A DNA stretch of 64,000 bases from Chryseobacterium sp. MYb264 (GCF_035974275.1 NZ_CP142422.1:248001-312000); one strand, 5' to 3'. Positions 28,050 through 36,777 are shown, counted from the first letter of the stretch. Numbers and translations: made by a program. The notes: a model not told the origin generated them from the letters alone.

Positions 28050-28223
28050 CTAAAATAATTTTTTCAGAATCTTAAAAACAGATCCTCCGTTTACTCTCGT
28101 TCCGGAAGAACTGAAATTCACACTTGCACCACGTTTGCCAATAGTTGTAGAAACTCCTTTTTTACTGATATTTAAGTGAACTCCGGGGATTATTTTGATT
28201 CTTTTTCTGTAGCTCCAGCCCAT
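28050..28223 (-). CDS. DUF4236-family small protein (57 aa)
   Basis: The frame begins at ATG 28221-28223 and encodes MGWSYRKRIKIIPGVHLN, then ISKKGVSTTIGKRG, which is the standard opening of DUF4236 proteins. The domain is short, basic and beta-rich and often found alone or fused to other domains. No function is established. It converges on the terminator shared with the 598-residue gene. Confidence 0.8.
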   Translation of the reverse strand: MGWSYRKRIKIIPGVHLNISKKGVSTTIGKRGASVNFSSSGTRVNGGSVFKILKKLF

Positions 28224-28358
28224 GATATTTTTTTGTTTTATAATGACAAAATTATTAGAGTTGGATTGTAACTCATTACGGTTTCACGTAAAGAATAGAA
28301 ATGATTTTTAACTAATATTGCTCATCAATTTAAAGTTTAAAACTATTTAGATTATACC

Positions 28359-30218
28359 ATGGAAATATTACTCATTGTTATTTTGATTGGCGTTGTTTTC
28401 TTTTTTGTTGCCAAATCAAATAAATTAAAGAAAGAATTGCTTCAAAAAGATGCTCAGATCACCAGTTTAAATGTTGAAATCGGGCAACTCAGAACCGAAA
28501 TTTTTAGATTTGAATCTGATACAAGATCATTGAATGATAAAAATAAAAGTTTAAAAACCGAAGTAGCGAATCTTCAGGTTGAAAGAAGAAATTTAGATGC
28601 TAAAATTAGACAGATTCAAACGACTAACGATACTTTAGAAGCTGATAAAGATTTACTTCATGAAAAAAATCAAAGTTTAAAAACGGAAGTGACAAATCTT
28701 AAAATTGAAAGAAGGGATTTAGATATTAAGATTTTAAAAGTTCAAGCTAATAATGACGCTTTAAAGAAATATCAGGATATCATTGATGTAAAAGTGGAGT
28801 GTGACTATCTTTTACAGAAAGCAGAAAAAGACAGTCGAAAATTAATCGAAAGAACACGGCAGGATCTTGTGGATGCCCAAAATGAAGCGAAAGAATCCCG
28901 AAAAGCAACCAAAGAATACAACGAAAAGAAGAATCGCGAAATCGCCTTATTGTTTGAAAATGCAGTAAACGAAGCGAAACGCATTGTTGAAACTGCGGAG
29001 TTAAAAGCCGAATCTATTGGTGGCGATGCGTATCGAAGTTTGAGAGAAGCTGACCAGATTGAAAACAGGATTCAGGCTATGAAAAATGTGATCAAAGGGT
29101 ATGGAAACGAATATTTGGTTCCTACATATACTTTATTGGACGATTTAGCTCGTGATTACAGTCATAAAGAAGCGGGTGAAACATTGAAAAAACTGCGTGA
29201 GAATAATAAGCAGATGATCATTTCCCGACAAGCCGGAATCTGCGAATATATGGATGAAGAAAGAAGAAATACTGCTATCGATTTTGTGATTGATGCTTAC
29301 AACGGAAAGGTAGATTCAATTATGGCATCGGTGAAAAAGGATAATTTCGGAATTTTAAAACAGAAAATAAATGATGCTTTTGAATTGGTGAATTTTAACG
29401 GACTCGCATTTAGAAAAGCAAGAATTTCGGAGATATACCATCATGCAAGGCTTGAAGAACTGAAATGGGCTTCGGTTATTCAGGAATTAAAATCTCAGGA
29501 ACAAGAAGAGCAGCGACAGATTCGTGAGCAAATGCGAGAAGAGGAGAGGGCTCGACGTGATTATGAAAAGGCAATGAAAGAAGCGGAAAAAGAAGAATTA
29601 ACACTTAAAAAACTGATTGAAAAAGCAGAATCTCAAGTGGCGAGGGCAAATGAAGAACAAAAATTGCTTTTCCAACAAAAACTTGATGAATTGCAGCAGA
29701 AATTAGAAGTGGCGGAAGAGAAAAACCAAAGGGCGATTTCTATGGCGCAGCAAACCCGGACAGGAAATGTGTATATTATTTCGAATATTGGCTCTTTTGG
29801 CGAAGATGTTTATAAAATCGGGATGACGAGAAGGCTGGAACCGATGGATCGTGTTCGCGAATTGGGTGATGCGAGTGTACCGTTTGAGTTTGATGTTCAC
29901 GCGATGATCTATTCGGAAGATGCTCCGGCACTTGAAAAACAGCTGCACCGAAAGTTTCTTAAAAGTCAGTTGAATAAAATTAACCCAAGAAAGGAATTCT
30001 TCAGATTAAGCATCAATGATATTAAAAATTATGTTGAATCTATTGGTGTGGCTTGTAAATGGACATTAGCTGCAGAGGCAAAACAGTTCCGCGAAACAAA
30101 AAAACTGGAAGATGAGATGAAAAATAACCGCCAGTTGGAAGCCGATTGGGAACATTATCAGGAAGAAATTAATCCTGTAATTTATGAAGAAGCCGAAATA
30201 GAGGAGGTGGAAATATAA
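28359..30218 (+). CDS. Membrane-anchored DUF4041/GIY-YIG nuclease, SNIPE-like phage-defence candidate
   Basis: The 619-residue protein has one N-terminal membrane helix (2-20), a long coiled coil (about 20-150), a DUF4041-like helical region (about 150-420), a second charged coiled coil (380-465) and a C-terminal Mug113/T5orf172 GIY-YIG nuclease (about 468-570). Key nuclease elements are VYIISN, YKIGMTRR, an Arg in DRVREL and a Glu in ALEKQLHRKF. The same order of membrane helix, DUF4041 and Mug113 nuclease is described for SNIPE, which cuts phage DNA as it is injected. It is a single gene next to a tRNA and repeats. Architecture is seen; the anti-phage role is inferred. Confidence 0.8.
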   Translation: MEILLIVILIGVVFFFVAKSNKLKKELLQKDAQITSLNVEIGQLRTEIFRFESDTRSLNDKNKSLKTEVANLQVERRNLDAKIRQIQTTNDTLEADKDLLHEKNQSLKTEVTNLKIERRDLDIKILKVQANNDALKKYQDIIDVKVECDYLLQKAEKDSRKLIERTRQDLVDAQNEAKESRKATKEYNEKKNREIALLFENAVNEAKRIVETAELKAESIGGDAYRSLREADQIENRIQAMKNVIKGYGNEYLVPTYTLLDDLARDYSHKEAGETLKKLRENNKQMIISRQAGICEYMDEERRNTAIDFVIDAYNGKVDSIMASVKKDNFGILKQKINDAFELVNFNGLAFRKARISEIYHHARLEELKWASVIQELKSQEQEEQRQIREQMREEERARRDYEKAMKEAEKEELTLKKLIEKAESQVARANEEQKLLFQQKLDELQQKLEVAEEKNQRAISMAQQTRTGNVYIISNIGSFGEDVYKIGMTRRLEPMDRVRELGDASVPFEFDVHAMIYSEDAPALEKQLHRKFLKSQLNKINPRKEFFRLSINDIKNYVESIGVACKWTLAAEAKQFRETKKLEDEMKNNRQLEADWEHYQEEINPVIYEEAEIEEVEI

Positions 30219-30365
30219 TTCACAGAAAAATATATTAATTTTATTCTGCTGAATTTTAGAATTATAACAAGTTTTCCTAATGTTTATCGGGAAAATATTT
30301 TGCTGGTATTAAAAATGTTTCTATATTTGCACCACTGAAAACAACGATATAATCGGAGTTTCAAA

Positions 30366-30453
30366 GGAGAGTTGGCAGAGTGGTCGATTGCGGCAGTCTT
30401 GAAAACTGTTGACTGTAACAGGTCCGGGGGTTCGAATCCCTCACTCTCCGCCA
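30366..30453 (+). tRNA. trnS-UGA: tRNA-Ser (anticodon UGA)
   Basis: The 88-base gene has the acceptor stem GGAGAGT/ACTCTCC, a D-arm with TGGCAGAGTGG, an anticodon loop CTTGAAA (anticodon TGA), a variable arm typical of class II tRNAs, the GGTTCGAATCC T-arm and an encoded CCA end. It is followed by a terminator. The accessory region starts just after it, as is common for tRNA-adjacent insertions. Confidence 0.95.
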
Positions 30454-30476
30454 GTTGGGAAACCAAAATAAGCTAA

Positions 30477-30512
30477 AACGCTGTAAATATCAATGTTTAC
30501 AGCGTTTTTTGT
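30477..30512 (+). terminator. tRNA-Ser terminator
   Basis: AACGCTGTAAA and TTTACAGCGTT form a perfect 11-base stem followed by TTTT, 24 bases after the tRNA. Confidence 0.85.
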
Positions 30513-30780
30513 TTTGTACAAGTATCAAAGAAAATCAAAAAAGGCCATATTAAAAGGGATCTAAAATGGATCAGGCGCAAAATTTGGGGACAAGGCAAAA
30601 GAGTTTAGATACTATAAGGTGAGATTTTTTGCTCTCGCAGATTTTGCAGATGATGCAGATTCTTTTCCTTACACTTTACATATTGAACACGAAGCCCCGC
30701 CAAGTTTTTGACAACTCCCGTTTTAAGTCTCACCAAACCTTTCTACCTATAAAAGACCGCAAAGGTTAAAACAAAAACAA

Positions 30781-31370
30781 AAATCAACGATACCATCTGT
30801 GGAAAATCTATGCGATCTGTAGAAAAATAAAAATATTCGAGTATCCGTGGCGATAATATGCAGCCCTCAATTTTATCTTTGATAAAATTCTTGCGACTTA
30901 AAAACATAAAGCATTAAAAAATATCTTTGCTGCTTTGCGAAAAAAACCAACAAATAGAGCAGCATCTGTTAAAATCTGCACCATCTGTGGGGAAAAAAAA
31001 ATATTCGAGTATCCGTGGCGATAATATACTGCCCTCAAATTTTATCTTTGATAAAATCCTTGCGACTTAAAAACATAAAAACATAAAAACACCCCCCAAA
31101 AAAATATCTTTGCGGCTTTGCGAAAAAAAACCAACAAATAGAGCAGCATCTTTGAAAATCTGCACGATCTCTGTAGGAAATAAAAATATTCGAGTATCCG
31201 TGGCGATAATATGCAGCCCTCAATTTTATCTTTGATAAAATCCTTGCGTCTTAAAAAACATAAAGTATTAAAAAATATCTTTGCGGCTTTGCAAAAAAAC
31301 CAACAAATAGAGCAGGATCCCCTGTGGGGAATAAAAATATTCGTGCATTCGTGACAAAAAATACATCTTC
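30781..31370. repeat. Degenerate tandem array of about 150-180 bp units
   Basis: Between the tRNA terminator and the second IS5 copy (over 1 kb) there is no gene. The sequence contains about three and a third copies of a unit that begins near AAATATTCGAGTATCC (near 30830, 31000 and 31183, plus a partial near 31333). Each unit contains a hairpin AATTTTATC-TTT-GATAAAATT and the phrases CTTTGCGGCTTTGCG and CAACAAATAGAGCAG. Preceding bases (30620-30720) hold another repeat-like phrase (GCAGATTTTGCAGATG). The words resemble interspersed repeats common in flavobacterial intergenic regions. ORFs seen here are artefacts of the repeat. Confidence 0.65.
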
Positions 31371-31536
31371 CCCCCCCCCCACCCCCCACTAAAACAATTT
31401 CTCCCCAAGTTTTGAAACTGATCCAAAATTGGTAGGAAAAGAGTTTGCAAAAGGAACTTTAACTCGTTGAAGTCATTTAAAACTTTTTTGTGTTATAAAA
31501 CTTTCTTAGTGCAATGACCATAAATGCTAGATAATT

Positions 31537-33036
31537 AGTCATTCCTTAAAAACCAAGTAATATTTTGATTATCAGTTTTATGCACTTATATTTCGTAAAA
31601 AATCGTTGTAAAAAATTGCAATAAATTGTATTTTTAATATAAAAAGTGGCAAAATGTTAGGCAAAATAAGAGAGGATTTACAGCAGAATTTATTCAAGAC
31701 CAGGCTTACGGAGCTTATTAATATGGAGCATCCGGTGGTAAAATTAGCTGGGGAGATTTCCTGGGATAAAATGGAGTCAGAGTTTGAGAAAATTATTTTC
31801 AGAAAACGGAAGACCTTCTACCCCCCCCCACCACACTATCCGTAAAAATAGCAGGAATGCTTTTGCTCAAGGAAATGTTTAAAGAAAGTGATGAAAGTGT
31901 AATAGAGAGATGGATTGAGAATGCGTATTGGCAATATTTTACCGGAGAAACCTTTTTCCAGACAGAGCAGCCTTTCGATCCGAGCAATTTTGTACACTTC
32001 AGAAAAAAGAATTGGAGATAAGGGTTTGGAATTTTCTTTTGGGACAAAGCGTTTCTCTCCATCCCAAAGCCAAAACAGAAGATGAAGTTCAGGTAGATAC
32101 GACGGTTCAGGAGAAGAACATTACCTTTCCTACCGATGCCAAATTAGCAAAAAAAGTAATCGACAATTGTAGAAAAATAGCAGAAAAAGAGAGCGTTGTA
32201 CAAAGACAAAGCTACAGAAGAGTGAGCAAACAATTATTGCGGGACGCTTTTTTTTTTGGACATCATCCCAGAAGACAGAAGAAGGCAAAAATGGCGAGGA
32301 AAAAGCTCAGGACGATTGGTAAAAGAGTTTCTTCGGGAATTGGAAAAAAAACTTCCTAAAGATGTTTTGAAAGGCTACGAAGACGTTTTTAAAATTTACC
32401 TTAAAGCACTCACCCAAGAACGTACCACGAAAGATAAAAATTTACAGTCTTCACGAGCCACAAGTTGCGTGTATTGCGAAAGGAAAATCGGGAAAAGCAT
32501 ACGAGTTTGGGACAAAAGTAGCAGCAGTAAAAGAGGTCGGAAAACAGGGATCATCAGCTCGGTAAAGAGATTTTCTGGCAATCCTCACGATAGTAAAACT
32601 CTTGAAGAATCATTGGCACAGAGTGAGACCCCCCCCACCCCAAAAGAAAATCCGTTGGCGGAACAAGACCTACGAAAGCCACTACAGACAGAGGATTTAA
32701 AGGAATCAAAGAAGTGGGAAGGAACAGCAATTTTGCTTCCCGCAAAAAAAGAAAAACAAAATATGGGCAACAAGTAGCCAGATTAAGATTCCGGGCAAGA
32801 GCAGCCATAGAACCTTGTATCTCTCATTTAAAAAGAAACCACTCCTTAGGATTAAACTTCCTGAAAGGAGTGGCTGGAGATATTAATAATGCATTATTAG
32901 CAGGGATTGGATACAATTTGAAGATGAGATTGAATCAAATCAAACAACAAATTCTTCTTTGGCTCGAACTTGTTCTCCGAATCTTTTTAGGCAAATATAA
33001 TTTTCAAAGTCAAAAAACAGCTTTTTAAGGAGCGAC
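31537..33036 (+). mobile_element. IS5-family insertion sequence, copy 2, degraded
   Basis: This is a second copy of the element at 10034, starting with the same AGTCATTCCTTAAAAA repeat and ending at GGAGCGAC. The final T and the right target duplication are lost in a poly-C run. It differs from copy 1 mainly by added bases in homopolymers and by poly-C replacements at 31821 and 32629. Point substitutions are few, so the two copies were identical recently. Confidence 0.85.
31654..33028 (+). pseudogene. IS5-family transposase, multiply frameshifted
   Basis: The coding sequence matches the intact transposase at 10154 but is broken into pieces by one- to several-base insertions (for example A3 to A4 near 31790, T7 to T10 near 32250, A and T runs near 32010-32040 and 32345) and two poly-C patches. 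The last piece (32714-33028) is in the original frame. If the base calls are right it is inactive. The error pattern suggests that some or all lesions are sequencing artefacts. Confidence 0.8.
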
Positions 33037-33044
33037 CCCCCCCA

Positions 33045-33831
33045 AAAAAGATTTCCAACTAGACCACAGTAGTATCAAACCTATTGAGCAATGATCTAAA
33101 AGCTGTCTAACCAAGCATTTGTTCTTTCCTATAGTATATCTTTGATGGGTATAAAAGCTCATCAAAATAAATCTCGTCTGTATCTGAGCCATTACGCTTA
33201 TTGAAAGCAATATTTGCTATGATATCTTTATTTTCACAATACTTTCTGAAGTTTTGAGCATCAAAACCCTGCATCAGCATTCATAAATAATCCCTTTACA
33301 ACAATATCTGCCTTTTCTAATGTTTGAGTGATCTGATCAAAATAGATTTCAATATGATACAGATCATTATGATTTCCTGCAATAGGGTCTGACATTGCTA
33401 AACCCCCCCCCCCTGTCTATCTGCAAAATAAAGCGAAGTAGTGGTCTTTTCTCTTTTTACAAACCACCCCTTGATAAGCGACCTCTTCTCCTCCCCGTAA
33501 TGCTGATGTATGACTCCCGTCTAAATCTGCACTGGGATAAATCTAATTTCGATTTATTTTTTGATAATAGCTTTATCCAGCAATCTTGCCAAATATTTTT
33601 TACACACCATTTACGAAAATGATAGAAAACACTTTGATAGGTCAAAACATTCTCTGCAAAAAGACTTTTTACAGGTAAATAAGCCCATTGAACCCCTGTT
33701 TTCAGTTTGTATAATATGCAATTTACTATTTCAGCAAGAGGGGCTTTGGGAAAAAATCCTCGTTTTGGCTTAGGAAGATTAGGTACTATTTCATTTTCTA
33801 TTATATCTTTGTCTAGTACTTGGTACATCAT
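33045..33831 (-). pseudogene. Remnant of another IS5-type transposase
   Basis: The N-terminal part (33457-33831) encodes YQVLDKDIIENEIVP, then ILYKLKTGVQWAYLP and SVFYHFRKWC, typical of small IS5-group transposases. Downstream pieces in other frames (about 33045-33230) encode NKRNGSDTDEIYFDELLY and FRSLLNRFDTTVV, the family's C-terminal end. Frames change several times and an 11-base C run lies at 33403. It abuts the broken SPASM maturase gene, whose loss it probably caused. Confidence 0.65.
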
Positions 33832-33899
33832 CGGCTTGATTTGTTTTTTATGTTTCGCAACACAAAAATAAACAAGCCGTTTTTTTTTATATTAAAAGT

Positions 33900-34100
33900 T
33901 TAAATGACTTCATAATTATCAGATTCTAATAGTGATAATAAATTTTCATCTATTGTTTCAAGTCCGACATTATACAATTTATGCAAAGTATCATAGTGAT
34001 TATTGTCTAAAAAAGAAACTTCAGAATTAACAATATCAATTAAAGCTGTTCTTTTATACCCTTTACAGGGTATTATGTCAGCTCTCAGGAAATACTTCAT
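33900..34100 (-). pseudogene. gwsS: N-terminal stump of a grasp-with-spasm SPASM-domain peptide maturase
   Basis: The 66 residues (MKYFLRADIIPCKGYKR...LIDIVNSEV) match the opening of SPASM-domain radical-SAM-like maturases of the grasp-with-spasm RiPP system. Full-length members are several hundred residues, so the catalytic part with its Cys clusters is absent. Sequence beyond the stop runs into an IS5 remnant. Its ATG overlaps the stop of the small ORF upstream (TAATG), indicating translational coupling. The family assignment rests on N-terminal pattern and on the neighbouring ATP-grasp gene. Confidence 0.6.
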
Positions 34101-34276
34101 TACAGATCAATTATTTGAGAGATATTTTTATAATAGTTCAGTGGAACAATCGATTGACCGCCGTATTTTTTAACAGAAATTTTTTCCGGTTTGATAGGTG
34201 TTTTTTCTGATTTTTCTTTATTCTTTATAGTGTTATACTTTCTAACTGTTGCAAACAATAGATTTTTCTCTTTCAT
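34100..34276 (-). CDS. Small coupled ORF between ATP-grasp and SPASM genes (58 aa)
   Basis: The frame is open from 34309, but Met at 34276 (MKEKNLLFATVRKYN) is the likeliest start. It overlaps the end of the ATP-grasp gene by 35 bases, and its TAA overlaps the next ATG. The product is Lys-rich (KNKEKSEKTPIKPEKISVKKYGG) with no recognised domain. It could be an extra precursor-like or adaptor protein of the RiPP locus. Support is the tight overlap on both sides. Confidence 0.45.
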   Translation of the reverse strand: MKEKNLLFATVRKYNTIKNKEKSEKTPIKPEKISVKKYGGQSIVPLNYYKNISQIIDL

Positions 34277-35189
34277 AAATAAATTCAAATATTTTGTTGT
34301 AAACATCAAAGTCTCCTAAAACCTCTATAATGTCGTATTGGCCATGCGGATTAACTTCTAAAAAATAATAATTACCTAAATCATCAATTAATAGATCTAT
34401 TGATCCAAATCTCAGATCCAGCTTCTTCATGAGTTCAATTATTTTTGTTTTAATAGAGGCATCCAGCGCAAACGGCATATCAACATCGTAGCTCTTCTTG
34501 TGTTTAGCTACAGAGAAAATATGCTCATCAATGTATACACTACGAACTTCAATGATATAACTTACAAATTCTTGAGATGTTGAAGGCAGTAACGTTTCTT
34601 GAAATTTATCAAGATCTGTACAGCTCATGATAACAGTTTCATGTTGAAAATATTCCCCCTTTCGAGTTTCTCCTGATAAAAAATCGTTTATGCGCTTAGC
34701 AACAAATATATTTTGAGATCTTTCGGAAAAATATCTTTTAATATCTTTTTTACCGGTTGTAATTATGGAGTTTGGTATTTCAAAACCAAGACTTTTTGCT
34801 ATTTCATTTGTCTTTAGCTTGTTTTCATTATCGTATGGTATTGAAAGATTGGGTGTTTTTTGTAATATAAAAGCTATAAACTCATTTAATTTACGCCACT
34901 CTGAATTTAAAAATAATAAAATCTCTTTGTCGAATTCTTCAAAATCAGATTCAATAAATTCAATACATAAATTCAGATTTGAGGATGACGAGAATATACA
35001 GCTAATTGATTCTAGTATGATATGTTTTTGGTTTATTACCAAAACAGTAGAAGTATCATTATTTTGCTCAACTGAAATCGAATAAATTTTTGTTGGATCG
35101 ATTACTTCAAAATCAATACTTTTAGCTATTAATAAGTCGAAAAGTTTATAATTAGTAAAATTATTTTCAGGATTAAAAATAAGAACCAT
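34242..35189 (-). CDS. gwsG: Grasp-with-spasm ATP-grasp peptide maturase (graspetide ligase)
   Basis: The 315-residue protein is an ATP-grasp ligase of the microviridin/graspetide type. The central part has IFVAKRIND and HETVIMSC strands, and the C-terminal metal-binding motif is YYFLEVNPHGQYD. Such ligases link Ser/Thr/Lys side chains of a precursor peptide to Asp/Glu side chains as macrocyclic esters or amides. Two precursor-like peptides lie upstream on the same strand and the SPASM partner stump lies downstream. The protein itself looks complete, so ester formation could survive the loss of gwsS. Confidence 0.8.
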   Translation of the reverse strand: MVLIFNPENNFTNYKLFDLLIAKSIDFEVIDPTKIYSISVEQNNDTSTVLVINQKHIILESISCIFSSSSNLNLCIEFIESDFEEFDKEILLFLNSEWRKLNEFIAFILQKTPNLSIPYDNENKLKTNEIAKSLGFEIPNSIITTGKKDIKRYFSERSQNIFVAKRINDFLSGETRKGEYFQHETVIMSCTDLDKFQETLLPSTSQEFVSYIIEVRSVYIDEHIFSVAKHKKSYDVDMPFALDASIKTKIIELMKKLDLRFGSIDLLIDDLGNYYFLEVNPHGQYDIIEVLGDFDVYNKIFEFIYEREKSIVCNS

Positions 35190-35222
35190 TTCATTTGTGT
35201 TTAAATTTGTGGACGATAGCTG

Positions 35223-36167
35223 TTAGTCCAGCTCTAAATCTTCACCGATCATACATATTTTTTCTCGTCTTTCATTTAGTTTATCAGGATCAATGACTGG
35301 AGGATAAATTGTTTTACGGTCATCACTTTTATAAATGCCATAAAACTGTTTAGAAATAATACCCGGCAATTGTTGTTTTGTATTTCCAAGTAATTCTTTC
35401 GGATTCTTTTTAATTGCTTCTAGTGACTCATATCCGGTTTTTTTAATATAATAATAATCAAATATTCTTGCAAAATGATATGGGCTTAGATCTTGGTTTT
35501 TTATTGCTTCTTTCAAGTAAGGTAATAAAGTTTCAATTTGATTAGGCTTAAAATGTAACAGAGCCTGTGTAAAGTCGTAAGATATATCAACATGATATAT
35601 GTTCAAGTCTTGACCACTTACAGAAATTCCCGGCCATTTTCTTATCTGATTAATAATCCCAATAAGTTTAGTATAATTTTTATTATTTCTCTCTTCTCTT
35701 TTTTTATTTCCTACAAGTACAGACTGAGATTTCTTATCATCTTCATGTATTTCATTAAGTAATTTTGCGATTTCATTATTTTTAGCTGAAGATGTAGTAT
35801 TCTTAAGATTTTCTTTTATAATACTTTTGTCTATACAAGAGGGAGCTTCATTAAGTATTGTATTAATACTAACTCCATTGGATATTAACATTTTAGAAAC
35901 AGATACAAAACGATCTTCCTTACAGTTTTTTGCATAAACTTTTAATGAAAAAAAGAGGTCAACAGACAATGGCTTGCTGTTTGATGACAGAGCTTTTTGG
36001 ATCAAAGAATCCAAAACTACAAAGTCTGTTGACCCTTGATTATATTTTAGTTTAGCGCTGTTGAAATTCCCATAATAAGGAGAGCAAGTAAAATCTTCAA
36101 AATTATTTTTTTGAGCATACAAGAACCCTATATTAAGGGTACAGAAAAATAATATTATTTTTTTCAT
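35223..36167 (-). CDS. Secreted protein of the RiPP cluster, function unknown
   Basis: The ATG at 36165-36167 gives a clean signal peptide (MKKIILFFCTLNIGFLYAQ); the longer frame from 36188 would overlap the precursor gene. The 314-residue protein is mainly helical with Cys at several positions, and its C-terminal half (ARIFDYYYIKKTGYESLEAI) may contain a small helical repeat. No family recognised. It is encoded between the second precursor and the ATP-grasp ligase, so a role in processing, export or sensing of the peptide product is plausible. Confidence 0.65.
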   Translation of the reverse strand: MKKIILFFCTLNIGFLYAQKNNFEDFTCSPYYGNFNSAKLKYNQGSTDFVVLDSLIQKALSSNSKPLSVDLFFSLKVYAKNCKEDRFVSVSKMLISNGVSINTILNEAPSCIDKSIIKENLKNTTSSAKNNEIAKLLNEIHEDDKKSQSVLVGNKKREERNNKNYTKLIGIINQIRKWPGISVSGQDLNIYHVDISYDFTQALLHFKPNQIETLLPYLKEAIKNQDLSPYHFARIFDYYYIKKTGYESLEAIKKNPKELLGNTKQQLPGIISKQFYGIYKSDDRKTIYPPVIDPDKLNERREKICMIGEDLELD

Positions 36168-36181
36168 TGCAACAGCATTTT

Positions 36182-36352
36182 TTAGCACTCCTGTACTTTT
36201 ATCTTACGAAGAGAACCATCGTTATTGTCAATATAAGTAATAGTAATACAAGTACCATCATTAGCGCTACCTTGTACCACGTCTTTAGTTCTAGCACCCA
36301 TCACTTTGGACATTGCTAATGAATTAAGTTGATTTTGTTTTAATTTTTCCAT
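36182..36352 (-). CDS. RiPP precursor peptide 2 (56 aa)
   Basis: This gene encodes MEKLKQNQLNSLAMSKVMGA, then RTKDVVQGSANDGTCITI and a C-terminal tail with TYIDNNDG and KVQEC. It shares its layout with peptide 1: a Lys/Asn leader, a V(L/M)G(S/A)R(S/T)K junction, then a core with Cys, Thr, ID-N-(N/D)-G and a Val/Glu tail. Thr and Asp/Glu in the core are suitable for side-chain ester or amide links by the ATP-grasp ligase. It sits 14 bases after peptide 1. Confidence 0.7.
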   Translation of the reverse strand: MEKLKQNQLNSLAMSKVMGARTKDVVQGSANDGTCITITYIDNNDGSLRKIKVQEC

Positions 36353-36366
36353 TATTAAATATTTTT

Positions 36367-36561
36367 TTAATTACCGTTACTTTCTACGTATCTAACTTTT
36401 ACAACAACAGTTCCGTTATTTCTATCAATTGTAGTTACTTCTGCGCAATTTGGTCCTCCCATATCAAGCATTTGAACACTTTTTGATCTTGAACCAAGAA
36501 CCTGAGCATACTGATTTTTAGTTAGCTCATGTCCCATGAACTTTTCTAATTTGTTTGTCAT
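36367..36561 (-). CDS. RiPP precursor peptide 1 (64 aa)
   Basis: The 64-residue peptide starts MTNKLEKFMGHELTKNQYAQ, followed by VLGSRSKSV, then a core with GGPNCAEVTTIDRNNG and a tail VVKVRYVESNGN. The match with peptide 2 across the junction and core (VxGxRxKxV, Cys, T-x-ID-x-N-x-G, KV, E) shows they are paralogues. It is the first gene of the minus-strand operon and follows a promoter-like element at 36664. Confidence 0.7.
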   Translation of the reverse strand: MTNKLEKFMGHELTKNQYAQVLGSRSKSVQMLDMGGPNCAEVTTIDRNNGTVVVKVRYVESNGN

Positions 36562-36663
36562 TTTTTTGAATTATGAATTTAATAAAATATTTTTGTCATA
36601 CAATCCCTGACATGGGCTTTGCTGATCAGCATTTTATATTCATACTTTTGTACTGTACACATA

Positions 36664-36694
36664 CAAAAATAAAATATTTGTGTTTTTACCTGAA
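36664..36694 (-). promoter_or_regulatory. Candidate promoter of the RiPP operon
   Basis: On the minus strand TATTTTTG (36664-36671) matches the -7 consensus TAnnTTTG. A CTTTGC lies about 20 bases upstream (near 36690-36695), in place for the -33 TTTG. The start codon of peptide 1 is about 100 bases downstream. Confidence 0.5.
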
Positions 36695-36739
36695 GCAAAG
36701 ATGCAGCAAGATCGAATGACTATGCAAGTGATTGATTCC

Positions 36740-36777
36740 TAAATTCATGAATTTACGCATATAAATTCATGAATTTA
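36740..36777. promoter_or_regulatory. Twin 16-bp perfect palindromes upstream of the RiPP operon
   Basis: TAAATTCATGAATTTA occurs twice (36740-36755 and 36762-36777), each a perfect palindrome, 22 bases apart, about two helical turns. They lie about 45-80 bases upstream of the candidate -33 element. This is the expected layout for an activator dimer pair. The regulator is unknown; the broken HTH protein at 37441 is a candidate. Confidence 0.65.

Noticed and set aside
30781..31370. CRISPR array
   Set aside because: The repeats are long (150-180 bases), contiguous and degenerate, without short constant repeats and unique spacers, and no cas genes are in the window.
31035..31450. Overlapping Cys/Phe-rich ORFs on the minus strand
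   Set aside because: They are translations of the tandem repeat with frame changes and have no independent start context.
31369..33413. Poly-C tracts as phase-variable switches of surface genes
   Set aside because: They lie inside transposase copies and intergenic repeats and replace known sequence of the intact IS copy; no promoter or surface gene is placed to be switched.
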